Shown in pieces: positions 44,845 through 56,880 of a DNA stretch of 64,000 bases; position 1 is the stretch's first letter; each line of letters begins with the position of its first letter. The translations under genes and the position numbers were made by a program. The notes beneath the pieces were generated by a model. It was not told the origin of the DNA and made no database searches. It saw only the letters and a program-made list of their open reading frames with translations. Origin of the DNA: Flavobacteriales bacterium (GTDB lineage: Bacteria; Bacteroidota; Bacteroidia; Flavobacteriales_F; PHOS-HE28); assembly GCA_020635675.1 (NCBI GenBank), contig JACJZJ010000003.1, forward strand, positions 461,238-525,237, given 5' to 3'.

Positions 44845-45384
44845 TCATCGCCATCTCACCGGGTTCTCGGCGATGTATTGCGCGATGCGTCCGTATTCGC
44901 CGCCCTGTCGGCGGATAGTGCGTTCATAGTAACCGCGTTGCCACAGTTGCGCCCCGTCGGTTCGGTTCAATCGGTTGATCTGTTTGGTCGTTTCGGATTT
45001 GAATGCGCCGAGGATCGCACCCAATGATCCCGGGCGAGGGCCATTTGCAAGGGTCGCTGCCGGGGCTTCTGTAGGGTCGACCCATTGGGTCGACGGTACA
45101 GGTGCATCGATGGCCGGTGGTGCCAGGATCAAGATCGCGTGGAAATGGTCGGGCATGATCTGAAATTGGTCAAGGCGGGCGTGCGGGAAATGATCAGGTA
45201 TCGCCCGCCAGCATTCCTCCACGATGCGGCCAGTATCATTCAGTTCCATCCGGGCGTCAGCGCCGTGCCCGGCGATCCGTCCGAAGATCTCGCCACGTCG
45301 TTTCGCGCAGATGGTCACGAAGTACGCGCCGCGCGTATAGTCGCGATCGCGCAGGCGCGGGTGTTTGTGGAAGTGCGCAGCCAT
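44845..45384 (-). CDS. REP-associated tyrosine transposase (RAYT)
   Basis: 179 residues. This is a Y1/HUH transposase related to IS200/IS605 and domesticated for REP hairpins. The start RDYTRGAYFVTICAKRRGEIFG, the HUH motif MPDHFHAIL near residue 80 and the C-terminal catalytic-Tyr region LWQRGYYERTIR are complete. An extra loop of about 25 residues (residues 94-119, VPSTQWVDPTEAPAATLANG) is encoded partly by a REP-like hairpin. A second REP copy lies 23 bp upstream of the start. It would bind and cleave single-stranded REP hairpins. Confidence 0.92.
   Translation of the reverse strand: MAAHFHKHPRLRDRDYTRGAYFVTICAKRRGEIFGRIAGHGADARMELNDTGRIVEECWRAIPDHFPHARLDQFQIMPDHFHAILILAPPAIDAPVPSTQWVDPTEAPAATLANGPRPGSLGAILGAFKSETTKQINRLNRTDGAQLWQRGYYERTIRRQGGEYGRIAQYIAENPVRWR
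45071..45104 (+). repeat. REP-like hairpin, copy A, inside the RAYT gene
   Basis: GTAG foot followed by the perfect hairpin GTCGACCCA/TGGGTCGAC and GGTACAGGTG. A GTAG-type tetranucleotide 5' of a hairpin is the standard target of RAYT enzymes. Confidence 0.75.
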
Positions 45385-45406
45385 GCGCGAAGGTGGGAAT
45401 GCTCCT

Positions 45407-45440
45407 GTTGGGTCGACCCAATGGGTCCACGGTACAGGTG
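45407..45440 (+). repeat. REP-like hairpin, copy B, between RAYT and the mutase gene
   Basis: Same orientation and tail as copy A (GTCGACCCA/TGGGTCCAC, GGTACAGGTG), but with GTTG instead of GTAG and one stem mismatch. Confidence 0.75.
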
Positions 45441-45452
45441 GTGGGGAAGAGA

Positions 45453-48737
<3,285 letters not shown>

Positions 48738-48856
48738 GTGGCGAAGATCGGCACTGGCCGGAGCATGGTCCCGCGGCGTGACCTGAAGCTCGATGCTCAA
48801 CGGCCTCAGGCGTTGACGAACTTTGGGCTTCCGGGCCAACACTGGGGCCATGATCG
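48738..48856. other. Short divergent intergenic region between two B12-enzyme genes
   Basis: 119 bp. It was searched by eye for a cobalamin riboswitch; it is too short and no B12-box was seen. GAACTTTG near 48817-48824 is a weak -7 candidate toward the reductase gene. Confidence 0.3.
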
Positions 48857-51376
48857 ATGACAAGACCTGCACGCATGCCAGAAGCCGACGCTCTGCAAGC
48901 CACCCGGGACTATTTCCAGGGTGACGAGCTGGCGGCCACGACCTGGCTGCGTAAGTATGCCTTGCGTGATGGGGAGGGTGAACTGGTCGAGCGCACGCCC
49001 GCGGACATGCACCGGCGAATGGCGAAGGAATTCGCGCGGGTGGAGGCAAGCCATGCACCCGTGCCCGCGAAGAAGAAGGCGCTCCTTTCGCCCTACGGCC
49101 AGCAACGCGGACCGCTGGACGAAGCCCGCATTTTCGACCTGTTCGATGGGTTCCGGCAGGTGGTGCCCCAGGGCAGTGTGATGGCCGCGCTGGGCGATCC
49201 CTTCCGGCTGGCGTCGTTGAGCAATTGCGTGGTGCTACCCCCGCCGTTCGATTCCTATGGCGGCATCCTGTATACCGACCAGCAGCTGGCGCAGTTGTGC
49301 AAGCGGCGTTGTGGTGTCGGCTTCGACCTGAGCACGTTGCGACCCCTCGGCACACCCGTGCGCAACGCCGCCCGGAGCAGCACCGGTGCGGTCTCGTTCA
49401 TGGACCGCTACAGCCACACCGTGCGGGAGGTGGCGCAGCTCGGCCGGCGCGGCGCGTTGATGCTCACCCTGGACATCGCCCATCCCGACGTCGCCGCGTT
49501 CATAGCCAGCAAGCAGGACCTCACCAAGGTCACCGGCGCGAACATCAGCGTGCGGATCACCGATGCGTTCATGGAGGCTGTTGAGAAGGATGGACCGTTC
49601 ACCCTGCATTGGCCGTTGGACGCGGAAGATCCCGTTGTGCGGCGCGAGGTCCGCGCGCGCGAGCTGTGGGACCTGCTCGTACGTTGCGCCCACCACACCG
49701 CCGAGCCCGGCCTGCTGTTCTGGGACCGGCACCATCGCTATTCCACCTCGTCGGTGTATCCCGGCTTCCGCAACGCGGGTACCAATCCCTGCAGCGAGAT
49801 CGCCATGCAGGGCGGCGACAGCTGTCGCCTGATGGCGCTGGACCTGATGGGCTTCGTCAGCGATCCCTTCACTGCATCAGCGCGGTTCGATCACACGCGT
49901 TTCGCCGAGGTGACCTACGAGGCGATGCGCCTGATGGACGACCTGGTCGATCTGGAGCTGGAAGGGATCGACCGCATCCTGGAGAAGATCGCCGCCGACC
50001 CCGAACCGGAAGTCGTGAAGCAGGTGGAGCGGGAGACCTGGATACTTCTCCGCGATATGGGCCGGAAGGGACGCCGCACCGGGCTCGGCTTCACCGGCCT
50101 GGCCGATGCGCTGGCCGCCCTGGGCCTGAAGTATGACAGCGATGCAGCTTGCGGGACCACCGAGGCGATCCTGCGTACCAAGTGCCGGGCCGAGTTCGAT
50201 TGCAGCATCGACCTGGCCATCGAGCGGGGCGCGTTCGACGGTTTCGATCCGGCGGTCGAGGCGACGTCCGAATTCGTTCAGATGCTCCAAGAGGAATTCC
50301 CCGATGTGCACGAGCGCATGATGGAGCACGGTCGGCGCCACATCAGCCTGAGCACGGTGGCCCCGACGGGAAGCATCAGTTTGCTCACCCGCACCAGCAG
50401 CGGCATCGAGCCGGTGTACCGCTTGGAATACGTGCGGCGTAGGAAGATCTCCGAGCAGACCGCGAATGATGACGCCACGTTCGTGGATGCCCTGGGCGAT
50501 CGCTGGGAGGAGTTCACCGTGAAGCATCCGGGCTTGGAGCAATGGATGTCCGTTGCGGGTGAACAGGATCCGGCGAAGAGCCCATATGCCGGTGCCACCG
50601 CCGCGGAGATCGCGTGGGAGCACCGCATCCGACTGCAGGCGATCGTGCAGAAGTACACGACCCACGCGATCAGCAGTACGATCAACCTGACGGAGGATAC
50701 GACCGTGGAACGCATCGGCGCGATCCTATTGGAGGCGTGGAGATCGGGCGTGAAAGGGATCACGATCTACCGCGACGGTTCGCGCAGCGGTGTGCTGGTG
50801 GAGGCGAAGCACGCGACGGACGTCAGGCCGCCGGAGCACAGGCCGGACGTGCTGGAGGCGGACATCCTGCGGTTCATGAACGGCGATCAGCCCTGGCTCG
50901 CCGTGGTGGGCCTGTGGAACGGACGTCCGTATGAGATCTTCACCGGTCGCGCTGAGGAAGCCTTCGACCTGCCGCTCGAAGTGACGCAGGGTAAGGTGGT
51001 GAAGCACTTCCCCCAGATCGGCCCAGCCAAGCGGTACGACCTTGTCTATACTGAAGTGAACGGCCGCAAGGTCACCGCGGAAGGCCTCAGCCGTGCTTTC
51101 GACCGCGAGTTCTGGAACTACGCCATCCTGATCAGTGGACTGCTGCGCCAGGGGATACCGGTGGCGGAGGTCGTTGAGCTGACTACCCGCCTGCATCTAA
51201 AGGACCGCAGCCTGAACAACTGGAAGAACGGCGTGGTGCGGGCGCTACGGCGCTACATCCCGGAGGGCACGGCAGCGATCGGCGAGGCCTGCCCGGAGTG
51301 TGGGGCCACCGACCAGCTCTATTACGAGGAAGGCTGTATGAAGTGCATGCACTGTGGTGCGGCCATGTGCCAGTGA
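48857..51376 (+). CDS. nrdJ: Adenosylcobalamin-dependent ribonucleotide reductase (class II)
   Basis: 839 residues (MPEADALQATRDY at 48875 is a second possible start). It reduces ribonucleotides to deoxyribonucleotides with a B12-generated thiyl radical, independent of oxygen. Active-site features are LSNCVVLPP (redox Cys), NAGTNPCSEIAMQGG (thiyl Cys and Glu), APTGSISLLTRTSSGIEPVY, and the C-terminal zinc-type CPECGATDQLYYEEGCMKCMHC. A TSCPD-like module (about 665-790) precedes the tail. It is divergent from the B12-dependent mutase, so two cobalamin enzymes share one intergenic region. Confidence 0.95.
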   Translation: MTRPARMPEADALQATRDYFQGDELAATTWLRKYALRDGEGELVERTPADMHRRMAKEFARVEASHAPVPAKKKALLSPYGQQRGPLDEARIFDLFDGFRQVVPQGSVMAALGDPFRLASLSNCVVLPPPFDSYGGILYTDQQLAQLCKRRCGVGFDLSTLRPLGTPVRNAARSSTGAVSFMDRYSHTVREVAQLGRRGALMLTLDIAHPDVAAFIASKQDLTKVTGANISVRITDAFMEAVEKDGPFTLHWPLDAEDPVVRREVRARELWDLLVRCAHHTAEPGLLFWDRHHRYSTSSVYPGFRNAGTNPCSEIAMQGGDSCRLMALDLMGFVSDPFTASARFDHTRFAEVTYEAMRLMDDLVDLELEGIDRILEKIAADPEPEVVKQVERETWILLRDMGRKGRRTGLGFTGLADALAALGLKYDSDAACGTTEAILRTKCRAEFDCSIDLAIERGAFDGFDPAVEATSEFVQMLQEEFPDVHERMMEHGRRHISLSTVAPTGSISLLTRTSSGIEPVYRLEYVRRRKISEQTANDDATFVDALGDRWEEFTVKHPGLEQWMSVAGEQDPAKSPYAGATAAEIAWEHRIRLQAIVQKYTTHAISSTINLTEDTTVERIGAILLEAWRSGVKGITIYRDGSRSGVLVEAKHATDVRPPEHRPDVLEADILRFMNGDQPWLAVVGLWNGRPYEIFTGRAEEAFDLPLEVTQGKVVKHFPQIGPAKRYDLVYTEVNGRKVTAEGLSRAFDREFWNYAILISGLLRQGIPVAEVVELTTRLHLKDRSLNNWKNGVVRALRRYIPEGTAAIGEACPECGATDQLYYEEGCMKCMHCGAAMCQ

Positions 51377-51385
51377 CGCAGCGTT

Positions 51386-51405
51386 CCAATGTGTCGTGAC
51401 ATTGG
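51386..51405. promoter_or_regulatory. Operator-like inverted repeat before the metallo-hydrolase/rhodanese gene
   Basis: Perfect arms CCAATGT and ACATTGG with a 6-bp spacer, 80 bp upstream of the ATG. It overlaps a second short repeat GTGAC/GTCAC. Confidence 0.45.
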
Positions 51406-51485
51406 TCACTGCTTGGTGGGTAGGCACCGACGGACCTTTGTATCGTGGATCGGAGGCATTGCCGATCACCCAAAGACAACGCACC

Positions 51486-52898
51486 ATGAAAGTCAAACAG
51501 ATCTATACCGGATGCCTGGCCCACGCCGCCTATTATCTGGAGAGCAACGGGGAGGCCGCGATCTTCGACCCGCTGCGTGAAGTGCAGCCCTACATCGATC
51601 GTGCGAAGGCCGACGGGGCTGCGATCAAGTATGTGTTCGAGACCCATTTCCATGCGGACTTTGTCAGCGGTCACCTCGACCTGGCCAAGAAGACCGGCGC
51701 CAAGATCGTGTACGGACCCACCGCGAAGCCCGGCTTCGAGGCCATCGTGGCCGAGGACGGCCAGGTGTTCGAAGTCGGTGGCGCCAAGGTGAAGGTGATC
51801 CACACGCCGGGCCATACGATGGAGAGTTCGTGCTATCTGCTGATCGATGAGGAGGGCAGGGAGCATGGGATCATCACTGGCGACACGCTCTTCATCGGCG
51901 ACGTCGGCCGGCCGGACCTGGCGCAGCACGTGATCGCCGACCTCACCGAGGAGAAGTTGGCGAACCATCTTTTCGATTCACTGCGCAACAAGATCATGCC
52001 CCTGAGCGACGACCTGATCGTGTACCCGAACCACGGGGCAGGCAGTGCCTGCGGAAAGATGATGGCGAAAGAGACCACCGACACGCTCGGGCATCAGAAA
52101 AGGACCAACTATGCCCTGCGCCCGGACATGACGCGCGAGGAATTCGTGAAGGAACTGCTGACGGGATTGACCACGCCGCCAGGGTATTTCCCGAAGAACG
52201 TGCTCATGAACATCCAGGGGTACGAAAGTCTCGATACCATCATGGACCGTGGCAAACGTGCGCTGGACCCAAAGGAGTTCGAAGTGGTGGCCAATGAGGA
52301 GATGCCGCTGATGATCGACACGCGGGAGGCGGCCGACTTTGCGAAGGGCTTCATCCCGAACAGCATCAACTTCGGACTGGAAGGGAACTTCGCCATGTGG
52401 ATCGGAGAGATGGTACCGGACCTGAAGCATCCCATCCTGTTGATCACGTACCCGGGCCAGGAAGAGGAGGCGATCATCCGCCTGAGCCGCGTGGGCTATG
52501 ACAACACCATCGGCTACCTGAAGGGTGGGTTCGACGCTTGGAAGGTCTCCGGCAAGGAGGTCGACAGCGTGAAACGCATCAGCGCCGCAGAGTTCGCGCG
52601 TGAATTCCGCGAAAAACCGCTCGTGATCGATGTGCGCAAGAAGAGCGAGTACGACTCGCAGCACGTGGAGGGGGCGGTGAACATCCCCTTGAACCGGATC
52701 AACCAGCACCTCGCGGAGATCCCGAAGGACAAGCCCATCATCCTGCATTGCCAGGGTGGCTACCGCAGCATGATCGCCGCCTCCCTGTTGAAGCAGCGGG
52801 GGTGGGACGATCTCGTGGACGTGGAGGGTGGCTTCGGCGCGATCAGCCAGATGGACGTGCCCACCACCGCATACGTGGCACCGACCACGTTGCTTTGA
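51486..52898 (+). CDS. Metallo-beta-lactamase-fold hydrolase with two rhodanese domains (persulfide dioxygenase-like)
   Basis: 470 residues from MKVKQIYTGCLAHAAYYLE; 44 upstream codons were rejected. The metallo-beta-lactamase domain (1-250) has ETHFHADFVSGH, HTPGHTMESSCYLL and GDTLFIGDVGRPDL, as in ETHE1-like persulfide dioxygenases. The first rhodanese domain (about 265-355) lacks the active Cys (LLITYPGQEEEAIIRL). The second (about 365-460) has it at C422 (LHCQGGYRS). A role in oxidising or transferring sulfane sulfur is predicted. The last 190 residues recur as a fragment at 62035-62603. A weak terminator follows. Confidence 0.9.
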   Translation: MKVKQIYTGCLAHAAYYLESNGEAAIFDPLREVQPYIDRAKADGAAIKYVFETHFHADFVSGHLDLAKKTGAKIVYGPTAKPGFEAIVAEDGQVFEVGGAKVKVIHTPGHTMESSCYLLIDEEGREHGIITGDTLFIGDVGRPDLAQHVIADLTEEKLANHLFDSLRNKIMPLSDDLIVYPNHGAGSACGKMMAKETTDTLGHQKRTNYALRPDMTREEFVKELLTGLTTPPGYFPKNVLMNIQGYESLDTIMDRGKRALDPKEFEVVANEEMPLMIDTREAADFAKGFIPNSINFGLEGNFAMWIGEMVPDLKHPILLITYPGQEEEAIIRLSRVGYDNTIGYLKGGFDAWKVSGKEVDSVKRISAAEFAREFREKPLVIDVRKKSEYDSQHVEGAVNIPLNRINQHLAEIPKDKPIILHCQGGYRSMIAASLLKQRGWDDLVDVEGGFGAISQMDVPTTAYVAPTTLL

Positions 52899-52941
52899 AG
52901 GAGCATTTCCAACAGGGCTAGTTTACAATGCTTCCTTTTAG
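52898..52941 (+). terminator. Weak terminator-like stem after the metallo-hydrolase/rhodanese gene
   Basis: AAGGAGCATT can pair with AATGCTTCCTT (one bulge) across a loop of about 20 nt, followed by TTAG. Confidence 0.35.
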
Positions 52942-52949
52942 AGGTGCGG

Positions 52950-54209
52950 TCATACCCTGTTCGGCGATCGACATGGTCGCAGGCCGGAGATGAGCAACAA
53001 GGCCACACCCAAAGGCAATAGGGCCGAAGCAATGACCATGTGCAAGTAGTGTCCGGGGATCAGGCCCTGACCCATCCAGAACAGCGTACCCTGAAGGAAA
53101 AGCATGCCCTCCGTGGCGACCGTCCCTGCGATCACCAGGACCAGGCTCGTGCGAACGAGGTGAAGGTCGCTACGAAGCCATTCCTGCTGGATGGCATAGG
53201 CCAGCATTAGCATCGTCATCAGGCCCAAGGTGTTCAGGTGGACGAAGCCCATGACGAAATGCCGGATGGTCAGGGCCATGCGGGCCAAGACGGGAACGGC
53301 GACCGCGCCTTGGACAAGGACCTTCAGGGCCATTGCCATAAGCGCGATACCAATGGTCCAACGGCTCCACTTGGCCAGTTGAGCATGGGCTGCTAGGCGT
53401 TGTGCCCAAATGATCCGTAGGGTGCGCAGTGTGGCCCAAAGCTGAAGGACCACACCAATGGTCACGGTCGTGAATACGGCAGGATGGGGTTCCGACCAGG
53501 CGATGGCCAAGGCATAGGTGAGCACCGCTGAGACCGTCCAAAGGGTAAGGGTCAGGTGGTCGAATCTCATGTTCATGCCACGGCCCTCCGCCCAGCGCGT
53601 ACCGATGGCCATGGCCGCGAACCAGAACCAACCATTGAATTGGAAGTGCAGGAAGAATTGCACAGCCCAATAGTAGAATTCCATGCCACTTGAGCCGACC
53701 AGCACGAAGGGACCGACCACCCATGCCCCCAAGGTGGAAAGCACGAAGAACAGGATGGCCAGCCGGGCAAGTGGCCGGCTTCCATTCGTGGGCCATTGCA
53801 TGGTCGCGCGCCAGAGGATCGCCAGTAGAAAATAGGCCAGGACCATTTGGATCATGGACGCCGTGATCGGCACCACGCCATGGCCTTGGAGCGGAAAGCC
53901 GATGAGCATGATGAACACCATCGATTGCAACATGACCAACAGGACGCGCACTTTTCGACCGAACCGTTGCATACCACTCTCATGCAACATAACGGCCGTG
54001 GCACCGATGAACATCCATCCGAAAAGGGCAGTGTGCGAATGACTTTCAAGCCACGGGCGAAAACGCACGAAGGGCAATTCCGCCACATACATCACACGCA
54101 GCATAGTGCCGATCGATCCGGCCACCAACAGGTTCGACAAGGCGATCAAGAACCAGGTGCGGGGCTTTGAAAGCGCTTCCATGAAGGTCGTGGAGGTTCG
54201 ATCGGTCAT
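52950..54209 (-). CDS. Polytopic membrane protein with conserved-looking His residues, divergent from the nos operon
   Basis: 419 residues with about 12 membrane helices. Histidines sit at helix ends: WLESHSHTALFGWMFIG, FFLHFQFNGWFWF, IRHFVMGFVHLNTLGL and PGHYLHMVIASALLP. This pattern recalls heme-copper-oxidase subunit I or NnrS-type proteins, but I cannot assign a family. It shares an 88-bp intergenic region, with its FNR-like palindrome, with the nos operon, so a role in nitrogen-oxide respiration is a reasonable inference. Confidence 0.75.
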   Translation of the reverse strand: MTDRTSTTFMEALSKPRTWFLIALSNLLVAGSIGTMLRVMYVAELPFVRFRPWLESHSHTALFGWMFIGATAVMLHESGMQRFGRKVRVLLVMLQSMVFIMLIGFPLQGHGVVPITASMIQMVLAYFLLAILWRATMQWPTNGSRPLARLAILFFVLSTLGAWVVGPFVLVGSSGMEFYYWAVQFFLHFQFNGWFWFAAMAIGTRWAEGRGMNMRFDHLTLTLWTVSAVLTYALAIAWSEPHPAVFTTVTIGVVLQLWATLRTLRIIWAQRLAAHAQLAKWSRWTIGIALMAMALKVLVQGAVAVPVLARMALTIRHFVMGFVHLNTLGLMTMLMLAYAIQQEWLRSDLHLVRTSLVLVIAGTVATEGMLFLQGTLFWMGQGLIPGHYLHMVIASALLPLGVALLLISGLRPCRSPNRV

Positions 54210-54243
54210 CGATCAGGTGATCGGGTGACAAACGTCATATATT

Positions 54244-54257
54244 GGACAGATCTGTCC
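54244..54257. promoter_or_regulatory. FNR-like palindrome GGACA-N4-TGTCC between the membrane-protein gene and nos operon
   Basis: Perfect 5-4-5 palindrome (spacer GATC), 34 bp from the minus gene start and 40 bp from the cytochrome gene start. The same half-sites recur at 60690. CRP/FNR-family boxes have this geometry. Confidence 0.6.
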
Positions 54258-54297
54258 GCTGACTTTTGTCACCAACTCCTCAAACCGTTCCATCGCC

Positions 54298-54771
54298 ATG
54301 AAGATCATGAAGTATGATATCGGCACGATCCTCGCTGGATCGTTCTTCCTCCTATTCTTCGCATGCGGAGGAGGAGGGGAGGCCCCTTCAGGACCTCCGG
54401 GTACCAGCGGAGCGCCTCCGAGCACGGATGCGGTATCATCGAAGTCGGCCGTCCTGATGATCGCCGATGCCGATATCACGCTTGGGGCGATCGATAGTGG
54501 AATGGTGGATGCTGGAAAGGCCATCTATGACATGAAGTGTCAAGCTTGCCATAGTACGGGGCCGAACCGCGTGGTGGGACCTGGATGGGCCAAGATCCTG
54601 GACCGGCGCAAGCCCGCATGGATCATGAACATGATACTGCACACCGAGGCCATGCTGGAGGTAGACCCCACGGCGCAGAAGGCGCTCGAGGAATGCCTCG
54701 TCCGCATGCCCAACCAAGGGCTGTCCAAGGAGGAAGGACGCAAGGTCCTGGAGTTCATGCGCACACTTTGA
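54298..54771 (+). CDS. c-type cytochrome lipoprotein, probable electron donor to NosZ
   Basis: 157 residues. The lipobox LLFFAC is followed by a Gly/Pro/Ser-rich linker and a single-heme domain with CQACH near residue 81. It also has a distal Met region (CLVRMPNQGLSKEEGRKVLEFM). It is first gene of the nos operon, 31 bp before nosZ. Such cytochromes carry electrons from the quinol pool to N2O reductase in clade II systems. Confidence 0.9.
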   Translation: MKIMKYDIGTILAGSFFLLFFACGGGGEAPSGPPGTSGAPPSTDAVSSKSAVLMIADADITLGAIDSGMVDAGKAIYDMKCQACHSTGPNRVVGPGWAKILDRRKPAWIMNMILHTEAMLEVDPTAQKALEECLVRMPNQGLSKEEGRKVLEFMRTL

Positions 54772-54802
54772 CCAGAAACGAGACCCCGAAACGATCACTT
54801 CC

Positions 54803-56794
54803 ATGAAACGTCCTTTGTTAATGACCGGAGGGATTCTGGCCGCTGTAGGGTCCGGGTTCTTCCTGATGAACGCGCTTCCTTCCTGCAAGCCCAAGACCAC
54901 GCAGGCCATGGTCACTGGCAACGCTGCGGAAAAGGTCTATGTCAAGCCCGGGTCGTATGACGAATTCTATGATTTCGTCAGCGGTGGCTTCAGCGGCCAG
55001 ATGTCCGTGTACGGTCTGCCATCGGGCCGTTTGTTGCGACGGATCCCCGTCTTTTCGCAAGACCCGGAGACGGGATATGGCTATAGCGAGGAGACCAAGC
55101 CCATGTTGATGACCTCGCACGGGTTCATCCCGTGGGATGATGCCCACCATCCTGAAATGTCAATGACCGATGGGTCCCACGACGGGAAGTGGGTGTTCAT
55201 CAACGGCAATAACACGCCCCGCGTGGCCTTGATCGATCTGACCACCTTCCGCACCAAGAGCATCATCGAGATCCCGAACAGCGCTGGGAACCACTCCTCG
55301 CCGTTCTCCACGCCCAACACCGAGTACGTCGTGGCGGGTACCCGGTTCAGCATACCCATGGGCACGGACGCCGAACGTGATGTGCCGATCGACAGCTATA
55401 AGGCCAATTTCAAGGGCACGGTGAGCTTCATCCATCCCGAAAAGGAAACGGGAAAGATGTCCATCGCGTTCCAGATCAAAACGCCCGGCATCGACTTCGA
55501 TCTCGCGCATAGCGGGAAGGGTCCTTCAGAGGGATGGATGTTCTTCAGTTGCTACAACACGGAAAAGGCCCATAGCCTGCTGGAGGTCAATGCCAGTCAG
55601 AACGACAAGGACTTCATCATGGCCGTGAATTGGAAGAAGGCCGAACAGTACGCGAAGGAGGGAAGAGGCAAGAAGGTCGCAGGCAAGTATTATTCGAACT
55701 GGTGGAACGGATCTACCCATTCCGCGGAGAACACCACGTACAATGAGGTATTGCAGTTGGACCCGGTCGAGTTGGGCGACCTGATCTACTTCATGCCGTG
55801 TCCTAAATCACCGCATGGCTGTGACGTGGACCCCAGTGGTCGGTATATCGTGGGAAGCGGGAAGCTCGCCGCCCTTTTGCCCGTATTCTCCTTCGAGAAG
55901 ATCCAAGCGGCCATTGCGGCCAAGGACTACGAGGGTGAATATGACGGGATCCCCGTCCTGAAGTATGAAAGCGTGCTCCATGGGGAAGTAAAAAAGCCCG
56001 GCCTGGGTCCGCTCCATACCGAATTCGACGGGAATGGCAACGCCTATACGTCGATGTTCGTGAGCTCAGAGATCGTCAAGTGGAACCTGGAAAGCTTGGA
56101 AGTGCTGGACCGCATCCCGACCTATTACAGCATTGGGCATCTATCCATTCCGGGTGGCGACAGCAGGACGCCGTATGGCAAATACGTGATCGCCTATAAC
56201 AAGATCACCAAGGACCGCTACCTGCCTACTGGTCCGGAATTGACGCAATCCGCGCAGTTGTACAGTATCGAAGGTGATAAAATGGAGTTGTTGCTCGATT
56301 TTCCGACCACCGGTGAGCCGCATTACGCTCAAGCCACCCCGGCGGAACCCATCCGCGAGCGTTCGGTGAAGTTCTTCCGCCTTGAGGACAACATGCATCC
56401 CTTCGCGGCGAAGGGAGAGAAGGAGACCAAGGTGGAGCGCCGGGGCAAGGAGGTTCATGTTTGGATGACCACGATCCGTTCTCATTTCACGCCGGACAAC
56501 ATCGAAGGCGTTAAGATGGGTGACGATGTCTATTTCCACGTGACCAACCTGGAGCAGGATTGGGATGTGCCTCACGGGTTCGCGGTGATCGGTGCCGGCA
56601 CAGCAGAGCTTCTGATCATGCCCGGTGAGACCCAGACCTTGAAGTGGACACCCGATCGGATCGGCGTGCAGACCTTCTACTGCACGGATTTTTGCTCGGC
56701 GCTCCATCAGGAAATGCAGGGTTATATCCGCGTTTCCCCGGCAGGGAGCAATGTGACGCTGAAAGCTTCCACTTCGAGCGTTGATGCGAGCTAG
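54803..56794 (+). CDS. nosZ: Nitrous-oxide reductase, Sec-type (clade II)
   Basis: 663 residues. It reduces N2O to N2 in the periplasm using the CuZ and CuA centres. The N-terminus (MKRPLLMTGGILAAVGSGFF) has no twin-arginine motif; together with the nosZ-nosL-nosD order this indicates clade II. A Cys in ALPSCKP may be lipidated. The seven-bladed propeller holds DDAHHPEMS (H115, H116) and other CuZ histidines such as SPHGCDVDPSG and GPLHTEFDG. The CuA motif is FYCTDFCSALHQEMQG (C627, C631, H635, M638). All key metal ligands that I can check are present. Confidence 0.97.
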   Translation: MKRPLLMTGGILAAVGSGFFLMNALPSCKPKTTQAMVTGNAAEKVYVKPGSYDEFYDFVSGGFSGQMSVYGLPSGRLLRRIPVFSQDPETGYGYSEETKPMLMTSHGFIPWDDAHHPEMSMTDGSHDGKWVFINGNNTPRVALIDLTTFRTKSIIEIPNSAGNHSSPFSTPNTEYVVAGTRFSIPMGTDAERDVPIDSYKANFKGTVSFIHPEKETGKMSIAFQIKTPGIDFDLAHSGKGPSEGWMFFSCYNTEKAHSLLEVNASQNDKDFIMAVNWKKAEQYAKEGRGKKVAGKYYSNWWNGSTHSAENTTYNEVLQLDPVELGDLIYFMPCPKSPHGCDVDPSGRYIVGSGKLAALLPVFSFEKIQAAIAAKDYEGEYDGIPVLKYESVLHGEVKKPGLGPLHTEFDGNGNAYTSMFVSSEIVKWNLESLEVLDRIPTYYSIGHLSIPGGDSRTPYGKYVIAYNKITKDRYLPTGPELTQSAQLYSIEGDKMELLLDFPTTGEPHYAQATPAEPIRERSVKFFRLEDNMHPFAAKGEKETKVERRGKEVHVWMTTIRSHFTPDNIEGVKMGDDVYFHVTNLEQDWDVPHGFAVIGAGTAELLIMPGETQTLKWTPDRIGVQTFYCTDFCSALHQEMQGYIRVSPAGSNVTLKASTSSVDAS

Positions 56795-56880
56795 TGGATG
56801 AACGATGATGCCATCCGACACCTTGGAGCAGGCCATCCTCCCCAAGGTGCCGGATGCGCTTGATAAGATCCCCGCAACGC

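Noticed and set aside
48738..48856. Cobalamin riboswitch between two B12 enzymes
   Set aside because: The interval is too short and no B12-box or supporting stems were seen.
48738..49355. 206-codon upstream extension of the mutase frame
   Set aside because: No similarity to mutases; it overlaps the divergent ribonucleotide reductase gene, and MSEHLFDAFP is the natural start.
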